Assembly (NCBI GenBank): GCA_018343915.1
Contig: JABRWF010000003.1
Coordinates: 5,332,001-5,396,000 of the forward strand
Direction of reading: 5' to 3'
DNA from: Agroathelia rolfsii
Lineage: Eukaryota > Basidiomycota > Agaricomycetes > Amylocorticiales > Amylocorticiaceae
DNA length: 64,000 bases
Part shown: in pieces, positions 47,899-59,733 of the stretch
Numbering within the stretch: the stretch's first letter is position 1
Layout of the letters: each line of letters begins with the position of its first letter
The notes under the pieces: model-generated
Told to the model about the DNA's origin: nothing
What the model saw: only the letters and a program-made list of their open reading frames with translations
Databases searched by the model: none
Made by a program: the position numbers and the translations under genes

Positions 47899-48403
47899 CT
47901 AGCGGTTTTTGAAGTAATCAAGCAGAACATGAAGGCCCTCGCTCTCAACACCATATTCCTTGACAACGACGCAAGAGCAGCCCACGATCTTGCGAGGGTT
48001 ACCCTCTTTGTCGATTTTGCAAAGGCCAGCCCAGGTGCCGAGCACTTTGGCATCACCGACCTTGATGAGGTTGATCTTGTGCTCAGCACAGAGAGCCTCA
48101 ATCAATTTGATGTACTCGGCTTCTGTGCAAGTCTCGACCAAGACGCAGAGATGTGCCTGGCGCTTGTCAAGTGCCTTGGCGCATTCACGGAGACCGCGCG
48201 CAAGACCGTCGTGGGTAAGGGCGTTCTTCAGAACTTGCTATGGATGCAAGGTGAATGGTCAAAATACATCCAATTTGGAGTAAGAGAAATACTCGAACCT
48301 GAAGAGCGTCCTCCACAGACATTTTACCCTTAGGGGCATCAGCAGAGACCTCAACCTCGGCGGCCGGGGCGTCAACCTCAATTTCATCTCCAGCGTCAGA
48401 CAT
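47899..48403 (-). CDS. RPS12: 40S ribosomal protein S12 (eS12)
   Basis: Component of the small cytosolic ribosomal subunit. Two exons (48403-48299 and 48237-47899) encode 147 residues. The N-terminus is acidic ([20 protein letters not shown]). The conserved domain begins [20 protein letters not shown] and includes [20 protein letters not shown], a conserved [18 protein letters not shown] block and [11 protein letters not shown] near the end. Length and composition match fungal eS12. The intron after DALQ is 61 nt. It is divergent from the SKI8-like gene. Confidence 0.96.
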
Positions 48404-48682
48404 CTGAGGAAGGAAATTATACGTCTCAGCATATTATCTACTTTTAAGAAACGGTATAAACACACCTTTTCCTAGGATTGTCGAATAAAAATTACAGATG
48501 GGATGTCTTCGTCCGCTATCGTCAATGTGAGAGATCACTTTTTCTGTTGACTGTGACATGTCATGTAAAGTTCATGGGATTCAGGCTCCGCCCGAATTTG
48601 CTGTCTCCGCGTCCAAGACCGATTGTCATTGAACAAGTCAATCAATCGACTTTGTGGCAGCACAGTTATCTTTTATACAAGC
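48404..48682. promoter_or_regulatory. Divergent promoter, RPS12 and SKI8-like
   Basis: Under 300 bp separate the two predicted coding starts. Its right boundary depends on the uncertain first exon of the SKI8-like gene. Confidence 0.45.
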
Positions 48683-50009
48683 ATGGTCTGTTATGCGTCT
48701 AATGAATGTGACCTTCTTTTTCTATTCTGAGCAATGTGTGCTTAGAGTCTTGCATTTCTGAATGCTCTGGAATGTAAAGAACGTACGCGCTGTTATTCAC
48801 TCACACCAAAGCCATTCCAACATATGATTCTGCTATCCAAGCCCATAGCGATGCTATCTGGGACGTAGCTTGGCTGCCTGATGATTCTGCATTGTCTCTG
48901 TCTGCGGATGGAACCATCAAGCACTGGGACTCGACCTCTGGTCAGGTCAAACAAGCCCAACCACCTCACACCCTCGGCCTTGTTTCACTTTCGGCCTCGT
49001 CGGATGGCCGGCAAGTTGTTTACAATAGCCTAGAGGGCACAACGGTCTTGTGGGATCTGGAAAAGAGTCAGATACTTGCAAAGTATGAAAGTTACACAAG
49101 GAAAGAAGAAAGCGATGAGCCATGTAAGTATAGGCGCCTTGAAGCTTGTTTCTGATTTCCCTCCAGAGCACTGAAACTTAAGCGACTGTTAGCTTGGTCT
49201 GTGTCGCTGAATCCTAAAGGCGGGACCTACGCCTCGACCGGTGGATCTGGTAATATCACCATCCACTCAGCAGACCCTGCCTCATTTGGAGATCGATTAC
49301 AACACCTGCGCAGTGGGAGGAACAAGTTTGGTCTTAAGTGTGCACACGTATGGTCCTGTTTAGCTTACGGTCTGGAATTGATTCGAGCCAAGTTTATAGA
49401 GCCCGGACGGGCAACGAATAGCACTTTCCACCGAAGTTGGCCAGATCTATATCTTCGACCTTGAATCAAATGGCTTGCAGGCCACCTATTCCTCGCATGC
49501 TATGCCCGTTCGAGCCCTTTCTTGGTCGGCGGACTCTCAGGTTAAACTAAAGCAACTTGATTATATTATTAGTCATAATCTGATTTAACGATCTACTAGC
49601 TTCTTCTTTCTGGATCGGAAGACAAGCGTCTGACTCTGCACGATGTCCGAGTGTCAACCTCTGGCAAACCTGGCTCAGGCGCAGTTGCGTCTCTAAGTGG
49701 CCATTCGTCATGGGTACTGAGCACGGGCATATCTCCAGATAACAAGCTGGCATTGTCAGGGTGCGTGTTCGCGCCTTACCATGTTGAACACGCTCTCATA
49801 AAATGATAATATCTCAACTCTTTCACAGTTCGGCAGACAAGACCATCAAGGTCTGGGATATAGCTGCTCGCGCAGCAGTCTCAACAGCTCAGGAGTCTGG
49901 AGAGGTCTGGAGCGTGGCATGGCGTCCGCGGCCTTCGGCATCTGGTGCTGGCGCATTTATCAGTGGTGGGGAGGACGGTAAATTGAAATGGTGGAAGGCT
50001 GCGGGTTAG
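48683..50009 (+). CDS. SKI8: WD40 protein of the SKI8/WDR61 type
   Basis: A seven-bladed WD40 scaffold of the Ski complex (3'-5' mRNA decay with the exosome) and, in many eukaryotes, of PAF1C. Repeats are recognisable: AHSDAIWDVAWLPDDSALS, SADGTIKHWDSTSG, GTTVLWDLEKSQ, SLNPKGGTYASTGGSGNITI, SGSEDKRLTLHDVRVS, GHSSWVLSTGISPDNKLALS and SADKTIKVWDIAAR. It ends GEDGKLKWWKAAG. These match basidiomycete Ski8 closely. The first exon is uncertain: reading back from LLFTHTKAIPTYDSAI an in-frame TAA at about 48776 requires a splice. ATG 48683 with a donor at about 48697 and the acceptor AAAG at about 48780 fits the phase, but the donor (GTCTAA) is weak. The body from 48790 on is firm. Confidence 0.85.
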
Positions 50010-50305
50010 AGGTGAACAGGAAGGCACAATACTTCAAGTAAAATACAGCTCTCGATTCTTTTATTCCCTCGACTTTGAAAACTGGTCCGGACGATCGTAC
50101 TTCTAATAAGTTGTGAGCGCGCCACCAAAGGTATTGCATGAATTAAACACTGCTGCACCCTCCCATCTACCATGGTATTACGATCATTATTGAAAATATA
50201 CATGTAGTCGCGTGCGTGAATGCGTATCATCGAGCCTATATGGGTGTAGCTGAGAGCTGGTATTCATCCTCCCCCCCCCCCCCCTCAACTTCCGGGTGCC
50301 TTCTC
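50010..50305. other. Convergent 3' region, with C14 tract
   Basis: 296 bp between the stops of SKI8-like (+) and bS16m (-). Contains a C14 run at 50271-50284 that would lie in or beside the 3' UTRs. Confidence 0.6.
50271..50284 (+). repeat. C14 homopolymer
   Basis: Uninterrupted run of 14 C, 22 bp from the stop codon of the bS16m gene on the opposite strand. Confidence 0.95.
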
Positions 50306-50690
50306 TTAAGCCTTGGTTTTCGTTGAAGATGCTGATGCCGGTTGTTCCAAAGCCTTTCTCGGAGTGTGGTATTTAGAGTCTGGCGGTAATATCTTGCCCT
50401 GTGGTCGAAGACAATAATTAGGTGTCACCGGTGAACATTAGTGAATTTACACATGAACATACCATTTCCAAAAATTTGAGAGCGGACTTGCTTGGTTGAG
50501 CACCATGGTCGAGCCAGTATTTTATGCGGTCTACGCCCCAATCTAGTGTTTTTGGGTTCGTATGAGGGTTGTAAATGCCCAGTAGCTCTGTGGGCTTAGC
50601 ATTCCGCCTCTTTTTGAGACCAATGGCGACGAGGTGGAATATGCGTTTGTGAGGGGGGCCATGGAGGGCGAGCCGAATTCTGAGAGACAT
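50306..50690 (-). CDS. MRPS16: Mitochondrial small-subunit ribosomal protein bS16m
   Basis: Nuclear-encoded homologue of bacterial S16. Two exons (50690-50463 and 50398-50306) encode 106 residues. MSLRIRLALHGPPHKRIFHL and LLGIYNPHTNPKTLDWGVDR carry the S16 family pattern (R-I-R-L, Y-x-P and the W-x-V-D-R-I helix), followed by YWLDHGAQPS. The tail KYHTPRKALEQ is a typical fungal extension. A mitochondrial location is inferred because S16 has no cytosolic counterpart; the basic N-terminus may serve as targeting signal. Divergent from VPS41. Confidence 0.93.
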
Positions 50691-50988
50691 TTCAATTTAT
50701 GATATGGTTGGCAATAGGACAAATAGGCGTTTGAGTAGCAGTTCAGTCGCAAGTGGACCTGAGAAGTTGGTGAAGCAGGCCAGAGATGCAATGGCCCGAA
50801 ATGGATAATACTTCCGAGCTATTGGGAAATGCGACTTGGTGCTGGTAATAGTGCAGCTGATTCAAGTTGTCTGCCGCTGCTTGCTTCCTCTATCTTCACT
50901 TCAAGTCGGGCTGCCAGGCTTTCATGCTCTGCGTCCTCTACCATTTCTGAATTTATATTCATAAAACCACTGAATTTGGTCCATTTCA
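50691..50988. promoter_or_regulatory. Divergent promoter, bS16m and VPS41
   Basis: 298 bp between the two start codons. No TATA box stands out. It must drive both genes. Confidence 0.5.
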
Positions 50989-53900
50989 ATGTCTGAGGCT
51001 ACTGCGCTTCCAGCTGACGATATCCCTGATTCACACAACGGCATTGAGAACGAGAAAGGGCCTAATAGTATCAAGGCTAATAATGGCGCTCTGCTAGACC
51101 AACACAGCTCTCCTGACAAAGATAAACGCATACTCATGGACAACACGCCCATGAGTGATGAACCCAAGCATATGGACGGCACCCTCAGTGCTTCTGAGAA
51201 TGATTCAGATACTGATGACGAAGAGAATGAGGAAGAGGAAGAAGAGGAAGAAGAATTGGAGGAGAACGACGACGACGAGAAAGATGAAGACGGGGAAGCT
51301 GAAGAAGACGACGAGGACGAAGAGGAACCTGCGCTCAAATATGAGCGCATTACTGGGTTTCTACCGGATATGTTCAAGAAGGACTCGGCCTCCGCATTAG
51401 CCATGTCCAATAAGACCATGGTATGTGTTAGATGTTAGTACTCCTTCTGAGGTAATTGATCAATACTCAGGTCCTGGGCACACATGGTGGCATCATACAT
51501 ATTCTTGATCTCTCAGGCACCCGTTTGAAGTCGTTTAAGCCACACACTGCGTCTATATGTGATATTGCGGTCGACAACACGGGTGATTTCATAGGAACTG
51601 CGTCGATAGATGGCAAGCATTCCTGTTGCCTCTTACATGAAGCTCGTTTAATGATTAGGTCCTACGATATCAGGCCAGGTAGTGCTTTACTCCCTATCTA
51701 CTCCCGAATCTTACGCCTTTGACCTCAAACGCCCAATGCGAACCATTGCTCTCGAACCTAACTTCGCTAATCGTAGTTCTCGTGCCTTTGTATGTGGTGG
51801 GCTTGCCGGCACACTCGTCTTACATGAAAAGGGATGGCTCGGTCACAAATCTACCACCCTTTACTCTGGGGAAGGCGCCGTCTGGCTAGCACGGTGGTAC
51901 GGTCGTCTTATTGCCTGGGCGGTTGACAGCGGTGTCATTGTGTATGATACAGAATCACGACAACGGATAGCATTTCTAGAGAGGCCCCCTGATAGCCCAA
52001 GAGCAGATCTTTTCAAGTGTTCTCTCACCTGGCAGGATGATGTCACACTTTTGATTGCGTGGGCTGATACTATCAAAGTGGCTCGTGTCCGTACCCGGAT
52101 AAACGGTGCATCAGATACTCCTCCAATTTACTTGGACGTTACTGCCGTCTTTCAACTCGATTGCATGGTTGCTGGTATTGCCTCTCACCCCACACCGACG
52201 GCACCCGTTTCGCCGTCACCGCCCACTCCGCCTAACCACGTTCGCCGCCCCTCTTCCATTCACCAGACTACACTCTCCTCGCTCCTCATTCTGGCGTACA
52301 GCCTTCCGGATACTTCCCTCCTTCACGGTGATGAGCTGACAGACGACCGAATACGACAGGCCCGCAAAGCTGCAGAGAGGCCTGAGCTCCGCATCATCTC
52401 CCGTGCGGGCGAAGAGCTATCTGCTGATGCACTCGGCATCACCCAATACCAGTCATGGGGATGCAACGACTATATCCTGGCGGCAGTCGGCGACAGCTCC
52501 GGAGAGGACCAGGAAAGATGTTATGTTGTACTTAGCCCAAGGGACGTCATTCTTGCTAAGCCACGTGATAAACGTGACAGAATTGCTTGGTTGTTGGAGA
52601 GGAGAAGATACGAGGAAGCCCTGGAAGAGGTGGAGAAGCTTGGAGATAGCCCGAATGGAGATGAGAATATTGATGCCGTAGCAATTGGACAACGCTATAT
52701 TGAACATTTGATAACTGAAGGTAGCCGTCTTACCGCCTTTTTCATAGACATATATCCTCATGACGGCTTTTGTTCAGAGGACTACGTCAAGGCTGCCAGG
52801 CTATGCCCTAAAGTTTGTGGAACGGATGCCAAACGATGGGAAGATTGGATCTTTATCTTTGCACAAAAGGGACACTTGGAGGTATGCTCATCCCGTCTTA
52901 ACTCGCAATCATGCAGTAATGAAGGACATGCTGGAACAGACGATTATACCCTTTGTCCCAACTCATACCCCTCGTCTCAGCCCTTTAGTATACAACATGA
53001 TGCTTGCGCACTTCCTCGTTCATGACAGCCAGGTGAAAGTCTTATCTCTACCAGAAGAGTGGCTGTATTTACTCTCCTGCAGTCTCTGCTACGCACCATC
53101 AAAGAATGGCCAAAAGACGTTTATGACATTTCAGCGGCTATTGTAGCCGTTAACTCCCAACTAGAGAAAACTTCATCTTCTTCGAAAGGGACTACAGGGG
53201 CTGAATCCTCTGTGCTCATGGAATGTCTGGCTGAGCTGTAAGTTGATATCAATTAGACTCTGTCGTAGACCCCATTCTGACAAATACTCGCCTAATCTTC
53301 AAGACACACCTTGAATCGCCAGCCAGGCAAAGCCCTGACATATTTAATTCGACTTCGTCGGCCGAATGTCTTCGAAACTATTCGGGAGCATAATCTGTAC
53401 ACTGACGTACAGGACCAAGCTCTTCTTCTGGTTGAATTCGATCAAGAACTAAGAGAAAGGAGGGTCCAGGAGGGAGAGCCGGAATTCGATAAGCGCACCG
53501 ACGCCATCTCTTTGCTTGTTGATCACATCCATTCTATTCCAGTAAGCCTCTTCGGTTGCGATAAGCTTTGTTATGATGTCTCATAGCATGTTTAGATAGG
53601 AAAAGTGGTACAGCAGCTCCAGAAGAAGCCCCGCTTCCTTTTCCTCTACTTGAAGGCGCTTTTTGAACGAGATCCTCAACTCACTGCCGATTTCTCTGAT
53701 GAGCAGGTCAGAAGTGCTGACCATACATCTTAGTTGTTAGATTGATGCTAACACTTGTTGATAGGTCAAGCTGTACGCCGAATACGCAGGCGAACATCTC
53801 ATCGAGTTCCTGCGCGCAAGCAACTATTACAACCTTGAATCGGTGAGTTTTGCTGTCGGGTTTCATCGCTGCAAATCAAGCTTAATATTTCTCATAGGCA

Positions 53901-54882
53901 TATCAAGTGTGCAAGGATCGTGATTTAGTACCCGAAATGGTGTTCCTGCTTGGCCGGATGGGCAATAACAAGAAAGCCTTGACGTTGATCATCGAGCGGC
54001 TCGGAGACGTAAATAGGGTGCGTGCCATTGAGTTTTAGCCTGCGCCGCACTGCACGGCTTATCTGACAAGCCCACGTTCAGGCCATAGAATTTGCGAAGG
54101 AGCAAGGCGATGACGATCTTTGGGAAGACCTCCTGAAATACTCCGAAACCCGACCTAGTGGGTATCTCCTTTTAGTTTTGTTGGGTCGTACGACTAATCT
54201 TCTAACGTTCATTCTCCTCAAAGCGTTCATTCGGGGCTTGCTCGAAAATGTTGGAGCTGACATTGATCCCATTCGTCTTATTCGGCGTATCAAGAACGGA
54301 TTAGAGATTCCCGGGCTGAAGGAGGCGCTTATCAAAATCTTGCATGACTTCCAGCTTCAGATATCTCTTCTCGAAGGTTGTCAATCTGTCTTGGAGAGTG
54401 ATGGGGCCATGTTCGCCAAGAAGCTTCAGAGAGATCAGACCAGCGGCTTCTTCCTCACCGGTGACTTTTCCTCTTGTCTTTTGTCCACAAAATGAATGTG
54501 CTCATCTGATCGCCTCTCTCTCTCTTTCAGTCAAGACGGCATGCCCCGTCTGTTCGCTGAGCTTGCAGCAAAACCCGCAACAAATTCTATTGCTGTACTT
54601 GTGCAGGCACGTTGTCCACGCCGGTTGTGCGGAGGGTGGAGAGGCATTGCCCACTCAGACCGATGGGGCGCTAGCTAGTGCCGTCTTGGACGGGGCTTCT
54701 AGGCTGAATATGGGTGCAAAAATTGCCTTGTGCGTGTTTATTTATTTTATCATTCGCGCTAGTCAAAATGACGCACGTCGACTAACTTATGATGTTATTA
54801 CACTAGTAATTCGATGGTGCGTGCGAGGATGCCGCACGGCTGCCCAGTGTGCTTGAACCATGCGCAAGGGCGGCGGCTGTGA
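50989..54882 (+). CDS. VPS41: HOPS-complex subunit VPS41
   Basis: Tethering factor at the vacuole/late endosome, an effector of Ypt7/Rab7 and part of the AP-3 pathway. The N-terminal ~120 residues are strongly acidic, with long Glu/Asp runs (51205-51335). KYERITGFLPDMFKKDSASA opens the beta-propeller (VLGTHGGIIHILDL, HTASICDIAVDNTGDFIGTA, RSSRAFVCGGLAGTLVLHEK). Clathrin-heavy-chain-type helical repeats follow at about 52560-54350, including the PGKALTYLIRLRRPNVFETI segment and a LVPEMVFLLGRMGNNKKALT segment. The C-terminal RING-H2 (CPVCSLSL, then CRHVVHAGC) gets its last Cys pair, CPVCLNHAQ, only after a final intron. The stop is TGA 54880-54882. About nine to ten exons, all motifs intact. 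Confidence 0.93.
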
Positions 54883-55644
54883 GGAGCATGCCCCCCACAG
54901 GTGCTTGGGACCGACCGGTTTGTGTGTGCGTGCGTTCAGGTCAGGCCAGGTCCATCTGGGCTGTAAGGGCGTCATCAAACCGGTGGCTAGCAACGTGGAT
55001 AGAACGCTCGGTGTCTGATGACTTGTCATGAATGCTAGATGATTCGGTCCAGAATCGGATAAAGGGGAGCTTCGAAGTAGTCTAGCCTATGATGGAATGA
55101 TTTATTATTCATAACAAAAACAACAACAACAACAGTGCAGGCCGTGAATGGTTCATAATCCAGTCCACAAACGCCATGGATAATGCAGTCACCCAGAATG
55201 CATTGAGAGGAGTCTGTGGTGTGTGGTTTGCGTGAACGCGGATGGGAATGAGCATTTCGTCATAGATTTAGTCATTGGCCAGATTGCATGTAAAAATGCG
55301 GCGGTAATGTTGAATGGAAAAGGATCCGAACTGCCGCAGCACGTGGGCTGAATTGCCATATTAGGGTGTCGGAGTCAGGAACGGTGCGGAGATCGAAAAC
55401 ATTATGAACGAATCAGGATCCGCTTCTGACGTTTGTTTGTGATTTTATTACAACATTGATATCAACCACCTTCTCTCTTCATCTGCACCTATAAAAACCA
55501 TGCATCCGCCGCACGCTCTTCTCCCAGCTTCGTGCTTGGTTCCCCTCCATCCCCCAGTGCACGCCTCACAAGTTTCTGTACTAATATCCTTCAGATAAAT
55601 CTCCTCCAAAACACAACAAAAAAACACACCAAATATCTATTATC
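54883..55644. other. Intergenic, promoter of the GPI protein gene
   Basis: About 760 bp between VPS41 and the next rightward gene. A TATAAAA box lies at 55490-55496 and an ACAACAACAACAACA tract near 55120. No gene seen. Confidence 0.6.
55490..55496 (+). promoter_or_regulatory. TATA box of the GPI protein gene
   Basis: Good TATAAAA match, 149 nt upstream of the ATG, followed by a CT-rich leader (about 55500-55560). This is typical of strongly expressed fungal genes. Confidence 0.65.
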
Positions 55645-56549
55645 ATGCTCTTCAACGCTGCTGCTGTTCTTGCTTTGGCCTCCAGCGTCGCCGCTATGCC
55701 CCAGGCCCTCCACAAGCGTTTCCTGGCGCCTGTTCCTCAAGTGACCTATCCCCACGATGGTACTGTCGCTGTCTGGGTCATTGGTTATCAGCATAACGTC
55801 ACCTGGTTAGTGCATATAGTCTACTATGACGTCATGAACTCGAACTTACCCAAGCACTTGATAGGGACTCTACCAACGCTGGAAACAACACTGCTAACAT
55901 CTACCTTGCCAAGGGCGGTGTCACTGACACTACAAGCCCTCTGGCTTCCAACGTTAACCTCACTGATGGCCGCGTTGTCGTCACTGTGCCATCTGTCGCG
56001 CCTGCCTCCGACTACACGGTTGTCTGTAAGTACCGTTAGCTATGTGATGGTTTTGCAAATCACTAATCAACCAATTATTTAGTGACTGCTGATGGTTCCA
56101 GCTCAGAGAGTGCTGACTTCGTCATCGCCGATTCCAAGTCTCAGCTGCCATCCAGCGCCGCCTCGCCCTCCGCTGGTGCTACGACGACTGTCGTCTTCCC
56201 CTCGACTACCATCGTCTCCACTTACGGATCCTCTGCGAGCTCAGCCGCTTCTAGCGCTGTCTCCGGCGTTTCCGCATCAGCATCCTCCGCTCTCTCTTCC
56301 CTCTCTTCTCAGGCCTCTTCCGTCGCCTCGTCGCTCTCCTCCGGAGCATCTTCCCTCGGCTCCAGCGCTTCCTCTGTGGCCTCGTCCATCGCTTCTCGTG
56401 CCTCCTCTGCCGCATCTTCGGCAGCTTCCTCTTCCAGCTCATCCTCGAGCTCCTCTTCCGCTGCTGGTCGCGTGGCCTTTGATACTCCCGTCAAGGCGCT
56501 CACTGCCATTGCCCTTGTGGCCGTCTCTGCCGGCGCCATGCTGCTCTAG
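55645..56549 (+). CDS. Secreted GPI-anchored Ser-rich protein with Kre9/Knh1-like domain
   Basis: Three exons (55645-55805, 55865-56025, 56083-56549) sum to 789 nt, 262 residues. A signal peptide (MLFNAAAVLALASSVAA) is followed by a KR dibasic site. The domain VTYPHDGTVAVWVIGYQHNV...W, then NIYLAKGG, ASNVNLTDGRVVVTVPSV and ASDYTVVLTADG, is the Kre9/Knh1-like N-terminal domain of the Ser/Thr-rich GPI membrane family. The second half is almost pure Ser/Ala (O-glycosylation stalk). The C-terminus (ALTAIALVAVSAGAMLL) is the hydrophobic GPI-addition signal. Likely a cell-wall or plasma-membrane surface protein; the enzymatic role, if any, is unknown. Confidence 0.9.
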
Positions 56550-57139
56550 ATGATGGATGTGACAAATTTCCTCTGAACGATTTCTGATGAACTGTTTACT
56601 TTTTTACGAACTTGCCTTTTACGATACGCCCCGATGTTGTATACTTTTTTTCATTATATTACGTAGTTCTTCCAATACTTTCTTGGTTGGTGGTTTGAAC
56701 TATGGAATCTGCGACATCTACTAGTAACATGTTACCTTTTGTCGTGTCTTGTTTTATACCCGCTTTTTCTTGCCTTCGTTGTACTTGCTTGTGTACATGC
56801 TGATATTCTTGTCCATGTATGTAGCTTGTATAAAATACTTGCATTTTTTTTCTCAAGCTGCGACTGACCAATTGGCTTGTTGATCATTGTTAGGTTGCGG
56901 TGACAATCGAACATCAGGTGTTCGGATACTTTGCACAGTTGTTCGGAAGACTGGAGAAGGTCCCATTTGGGTAAGAGTCATTGACAATGTCCCGATATTA
57001 GCTTTTGTTGCTATGCAACAGTCGAAGAAACATTCAATAGCTAAGGTATACAATGGAAGGGAAATAATGAAGAGCGATAGTCAATATGTTGAAAGAATAT
57101 ATCATCCAAGAGGATGTGCTACACATGGGCAGCACCATC
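56550..57139. other. Convergent 3' region
   Basis: 590 bp between the GPI protein gene (+) and NPR3 (-). T-rich 3' UTR-like sequence. A 98-codon frame at 56887 overlaps the last NPR3 exon antisense and has no support. Confidence 0.6.
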
Positions 57140-59523
57140 CTAAGATGGATGTAGGAAAGTCTGCAACTAAAAAAAGAGAGTGAAAGGGTAAATTAAACAA
57201 CCGAGTGAAGGGATGATGTCATTGCTCACGTATTCCTCGTAGTGCTGAAGCACCTCGCGCAAGTGTCTTCTCTTGATATCTGCACGATACAGAATTTCGT
57301 CATCTGTCCTCTTTCCATCAAAAAATTGATAGATTCTAACAGAAATCCGTCATTCACAATCTAGGCGGACATAGCGGCGAAATCCGCAAAACATCACTCA
57401 CTTTTCAAACCGTTCCCGCAGATAGCTCTCTTTTCCCTCGGACATGGCAGAGAGCCAGGCCTGTTCCCGCCGCCTCGGGCGTGCTGGGTCGAGAATGATG
57501 GAAGGCGTGTCATCACCATCTTCAATATCTTCTTCGAGGCCCATCCCACCATCCCCACTCATCGTGTGCTCACTGCTGCCTTCATCGTCATCCTCGTCAC
57601 CTCCGACGCGGAAAGAATACCCTTCATCTTCACCACTCACCACATCCTCCGAGTCGTCACTGCTCGCAATCGCCCTCTCGTTTGATAGCTCCGATGACCG
57701 ACGTACGACAGCACGCCGCCTATCGCGATGCCGAGCCTCGGCTTCTCGCACGCGCTTCTTCAGCATGACGGTGGCGACAACGCGGATCCGTAGATGCAAT
57801 GGGACAACGAGGCCCCGACGAAGCATCCACAACAACACGTTGGTGTACAACGGGATGCGTTCTTTGGACCGTACAACTGCAACAAAAAAGTTCTCGCCCT
57901 CGGTGACGGCCGTAGTCAGCAAAACGGGCAGGGGTGGGACGTCTGTTCCCGCGAACGTTTGTGCGAAATCCAGGGTAAGGTCGCGAATACTGCTTTTTTT
58001 TTCGAGGGTAATAACATCATTAGATGAAGGCAGGATAAGCGAGTGAATGAAACTACTAACGGAGCATCAAATCTGGGAGGTAATGTAAACACCGTTTTGA
58101 GATTGCTGTGGATGCGATCCACGATTTTGGCCCGTCGATGATGCACTAGCCACTTTACGGTCGGGACGACCTGTGTTTCGAAATCCCAGTCTACAAGACT
58201 GGCCATTTCAGCAAGTCTGAAGATCAAACCGGTTATGAATATGAGACATAATGAGTAAACTGGAATACTGACGACAATGTCACCGAAACCTGATCCAGAA
58301 ACCTGAGCAAATCTTCTGCGAGCTTTTCGTCATCCTCGTTGGTGTACGGCCCACGAAGACCGGTGTAGGGTTCTGTATCGTCCAAGAGAATCAAAGACTT
58401 CCACGGCTCAGGTGTCGGATGGCGCCAACCAGAAGAATCATCAATCACGGACAGCGCCTCTGCATCCTCAGACATGTGCAAGAGAGTATCGAGATGTGGT
58501 GGTATTTGCAATTCGAGCGGGAAGCCATTGAGTGTGATGTAAGCCATGGAAGACGACTTGATTGCTGTGAAAACGTCTTTAATGGCAGAGGCGATGGAGG
58601 AAACGGTCTGTGCCTCTGTTAGATATGTTTCGAGGGGTACATCTTGATTCGCACACCCATATCAATATTAGTAGACTATCAAATTGAAAATGCAATTAAC
58701 ACAGACCTGCTCGCGTCAAAGAATCCTTGAGGTTCAACAAGGCATCGCATTCCCGCTCGACAAAATTGTGGTCGACTTGCTCTTGAAAAAGGACGGCGGT
58801 CATCGTGAATGCGATTTGCTCGTATATCACGTTGAAGTATTTATCCACATTCCCTGAAGCGGACGACAAAGGATCTGGCTGGTCTAAAACAAGCACGACA
58901 TGGAATATCTGCAGCCAGGAGCTGGTCGTTTGAGCTGCCAAAGTTGGGCCCGGGGGGACCATTTGGCTTGTCGTCGTCACCCTGCCGCGGTTGAGTTGCA
59001 GATCCCTAAACTTCCATATGGGCGTACCATCGGACCTCGTTTCAAAGAACGAAACCGGATGGCCGATGAATGCCAGATCGTCAATGACGAGCTCAAACTT
59101 TTGGTGGCAAGAAGAGTGCTGAGGACAGAGTGTACTTGCGAGAAACTTGGCTGGGTATCCCAGCAGTTCTTCGTCTTCATCTATGCTTGCGTCTATGTCG
59201 TATGGCCTGTTCTTAGTAGGTGACGCTGATCGAGAGCTGGCAATGGGATCTGGTATGAGAGTGAGGTTTCGGTCCATGATGGGTCTTTGCCAGACATAGT
59301 CATTGGATAGGTCAGGCTCTGGAAATCGCTCGTTGGCAATGTTGAATGGAATACGGTGCGATTGTGATGTTAGCCATTGGTTGTCTAGTTGACTCAAAGC
59401 TCTGACGGGTCGAGGGCGGCAGAGACGTGTTGAGCCGGATGGGTTTGGAGGCCATTGATAGACGATGTTAGAGCCTTTGGCAGAGCCAGTTACAAGTAAA
59501 ATGGCTATCAAGGACTCGGCCAT
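57140..59523 (-). CDS. NPR3: GATOR1 subunit NPR3 (nitrogen permease regulator 3)
   Basis: Part of the SEACIT/GATOR1 complex with NPR2 and IML1/DEPDC5, which restrains TORC1 at the vacuole when amino acids are short. The N-terminus MAESLIAILLVTGSAKGSNI and IVYQWPP match the NPR3 longin-type start. Further family segments are LCPQHSSCHQKFELVIDDLA, FIGHPVSFFE, the FHVVLVLDQPD block and YFNVIYEQIAFTMTAVLFQE. Then come EPYTGLRGPYTNEDD, VPTVKWLVHHRRAKIVDRIH and a C-terminal winged-helix-like IYQFFDGKRTDDEILYRADI. The final exon LQTFLHPS ends at TAG (57140-57142) after an intron that would otherwise read through. An Asp/Glu/Ser-rich insert (about 57500-57680) is probably disordered. The start ATG 59521-59523 is the only ATG at the conserved N-terminus. 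Confidence 0.92.
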
Positions 59524-59733
59524 TGGCAAAGAGAGTACTATGAAACTACATTAAAACCTTTTCGAATAATTGCATAGTATCGAGAAGCCGTGATCAAGTT
59601 GCAAGTGAGAGTGGCTATGTTGGGCTTAGGTGGTATTCGCGCGGTAGTATGAGCCCATAATCTGTGGTATATTCAACTATTATATATTTTAAAAATCACA
59701 ATTATGGTATATGTGTATATGGCTCCTGCAATA

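Noticed and set aside
56887..57183. 98-codon plus-strand frame downstream of the GPI protein gene
   Set aside because: It overlaps the last NPR3 exon antisense and has no recognisable features.
57444..58046. 200-codon plus-strand Ser/Arg-rich frame
   Set aside because: Antisense of the acidic and basic NPR3 segments, with no recognisable domain.
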